A stretch of 64,000 nucleotides of DNA from Diaporthe sp. PMI_573 (taxonomy: Eukaryota > Ascomycota > Sordariomycetes > Diaporthales > Diaporthaceae). A model generated the notes under the pieces. The model was not told the origin of the DNA. It made no database searches and saw only the letters and a list, made by a program, of their open reading frames with translations. This document shows positions 63,990-64,000 of this stretch, piece by piece. Location of the stretch: the NCBI GenBank assembly GCA_021399435.1, contig JAJTUP010000083.1, forward strand, positions 62,001 to 126,000. The letters are read 5' to 3'. The position numbers and the translations under genes were made by a program. Each line of letters opens with the position of its first letter. The stretch's first letter is position 1.

Positions 63990-64000
63990 GTATGACATCT

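Overview
This is DNA from a filamentous ascomycete (Pezizomycotina). Spliceable genes carry 46-71 nt introns with GT(GC)...AG ends and CTAAC-type branch sites, and the families present are fungal: a Zn2Cys6 regulator, FunK1-type kinase, NACHT-WD40 and NB-ARC/TPR NLR debris, FlbA-like RGS protein, Nup42-like nucleoporin, Crypton, Fot1/pogo, hAT and Helitron elements. Gene density is low. Most host-type sequences are fragments, and several carry TAG/TGA nonsense codons of the kind repeat-induced point mutation (RIP) makes. I read it as an accessory, transposon-rich compartment (subtelomeric or dispensable), not core chromosome. Species cannot be assigned by eye.

Layout. 0-4 kb: NACHT-WD40 relic split by a Fot1/pogo element with perfect 42-bp TIRs and a TA duplication. 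4-10.5 kb: three hAT remnants of different families joined end to end, all on the minus strand. 10.5-19 kb: tyrosine phosphatase and NB-ARC fragments, one apparently intact four-exon alpha/beta hydrolase, then FlbA-like, bHLH and FunK1 relics. 19-22.2 kb: GC-rich Crypton with its tyrosine-recombinase residues kept. 22.2-24.3 kb: hAT relic, with a 445-bp MITE nearby. 24.8-27.1 kb: intact Zn2Cys6 regulator. 27.3-31.2 kb: Tc1/mariner-type element holding a DD34E transposase plus an unrelated 762-aa ORF in the opposite direction. 31.5-36.6 kb: Argonaute scrap, cyclin, an isopropylmalate-dehydrogenase-family gene with a one-base frameshift, and an MFS fragment. 36.7-41.3 kb: two decayed pogo elements around a 5'-truncated P450. 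41.3-47 kb: Helitron Rep part diverging from a 404-aa companion ORF, cut off before the helicase and abutting an FG-nucleoporin fragment. 48-49.4 kb: 15-bp minisatellite in two opposite blocks. 49.4-54.5 kb: pogo, ferric reductase and TPR fragments and an interstitial telomeric tract. 54.5-58.7 kb: chromodomain gene with an intact hAT inserted in its last codons. 59-64 kb: FunK1 and aminoglycoside-phosphotransferase-like pseudogenes and a partial gene at the edge.

The elements most likely to be functional are the hAT at 55.7-58.7 kb (778-aa transposase open throughout after splicing, 15-bp TIRs, 8-bp target duplication; a 3'-truncated near-identical copy lies at 8.2-10.5 kb), the mariner-like two-gene element, and possibly the Crypton. 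The least explained are the 762-aa mariner-linked ORF, the 404-aa Helitron-linked ORF and the inverted minisatellite. Family names come from my own reading of translated motifs; no database search was run.
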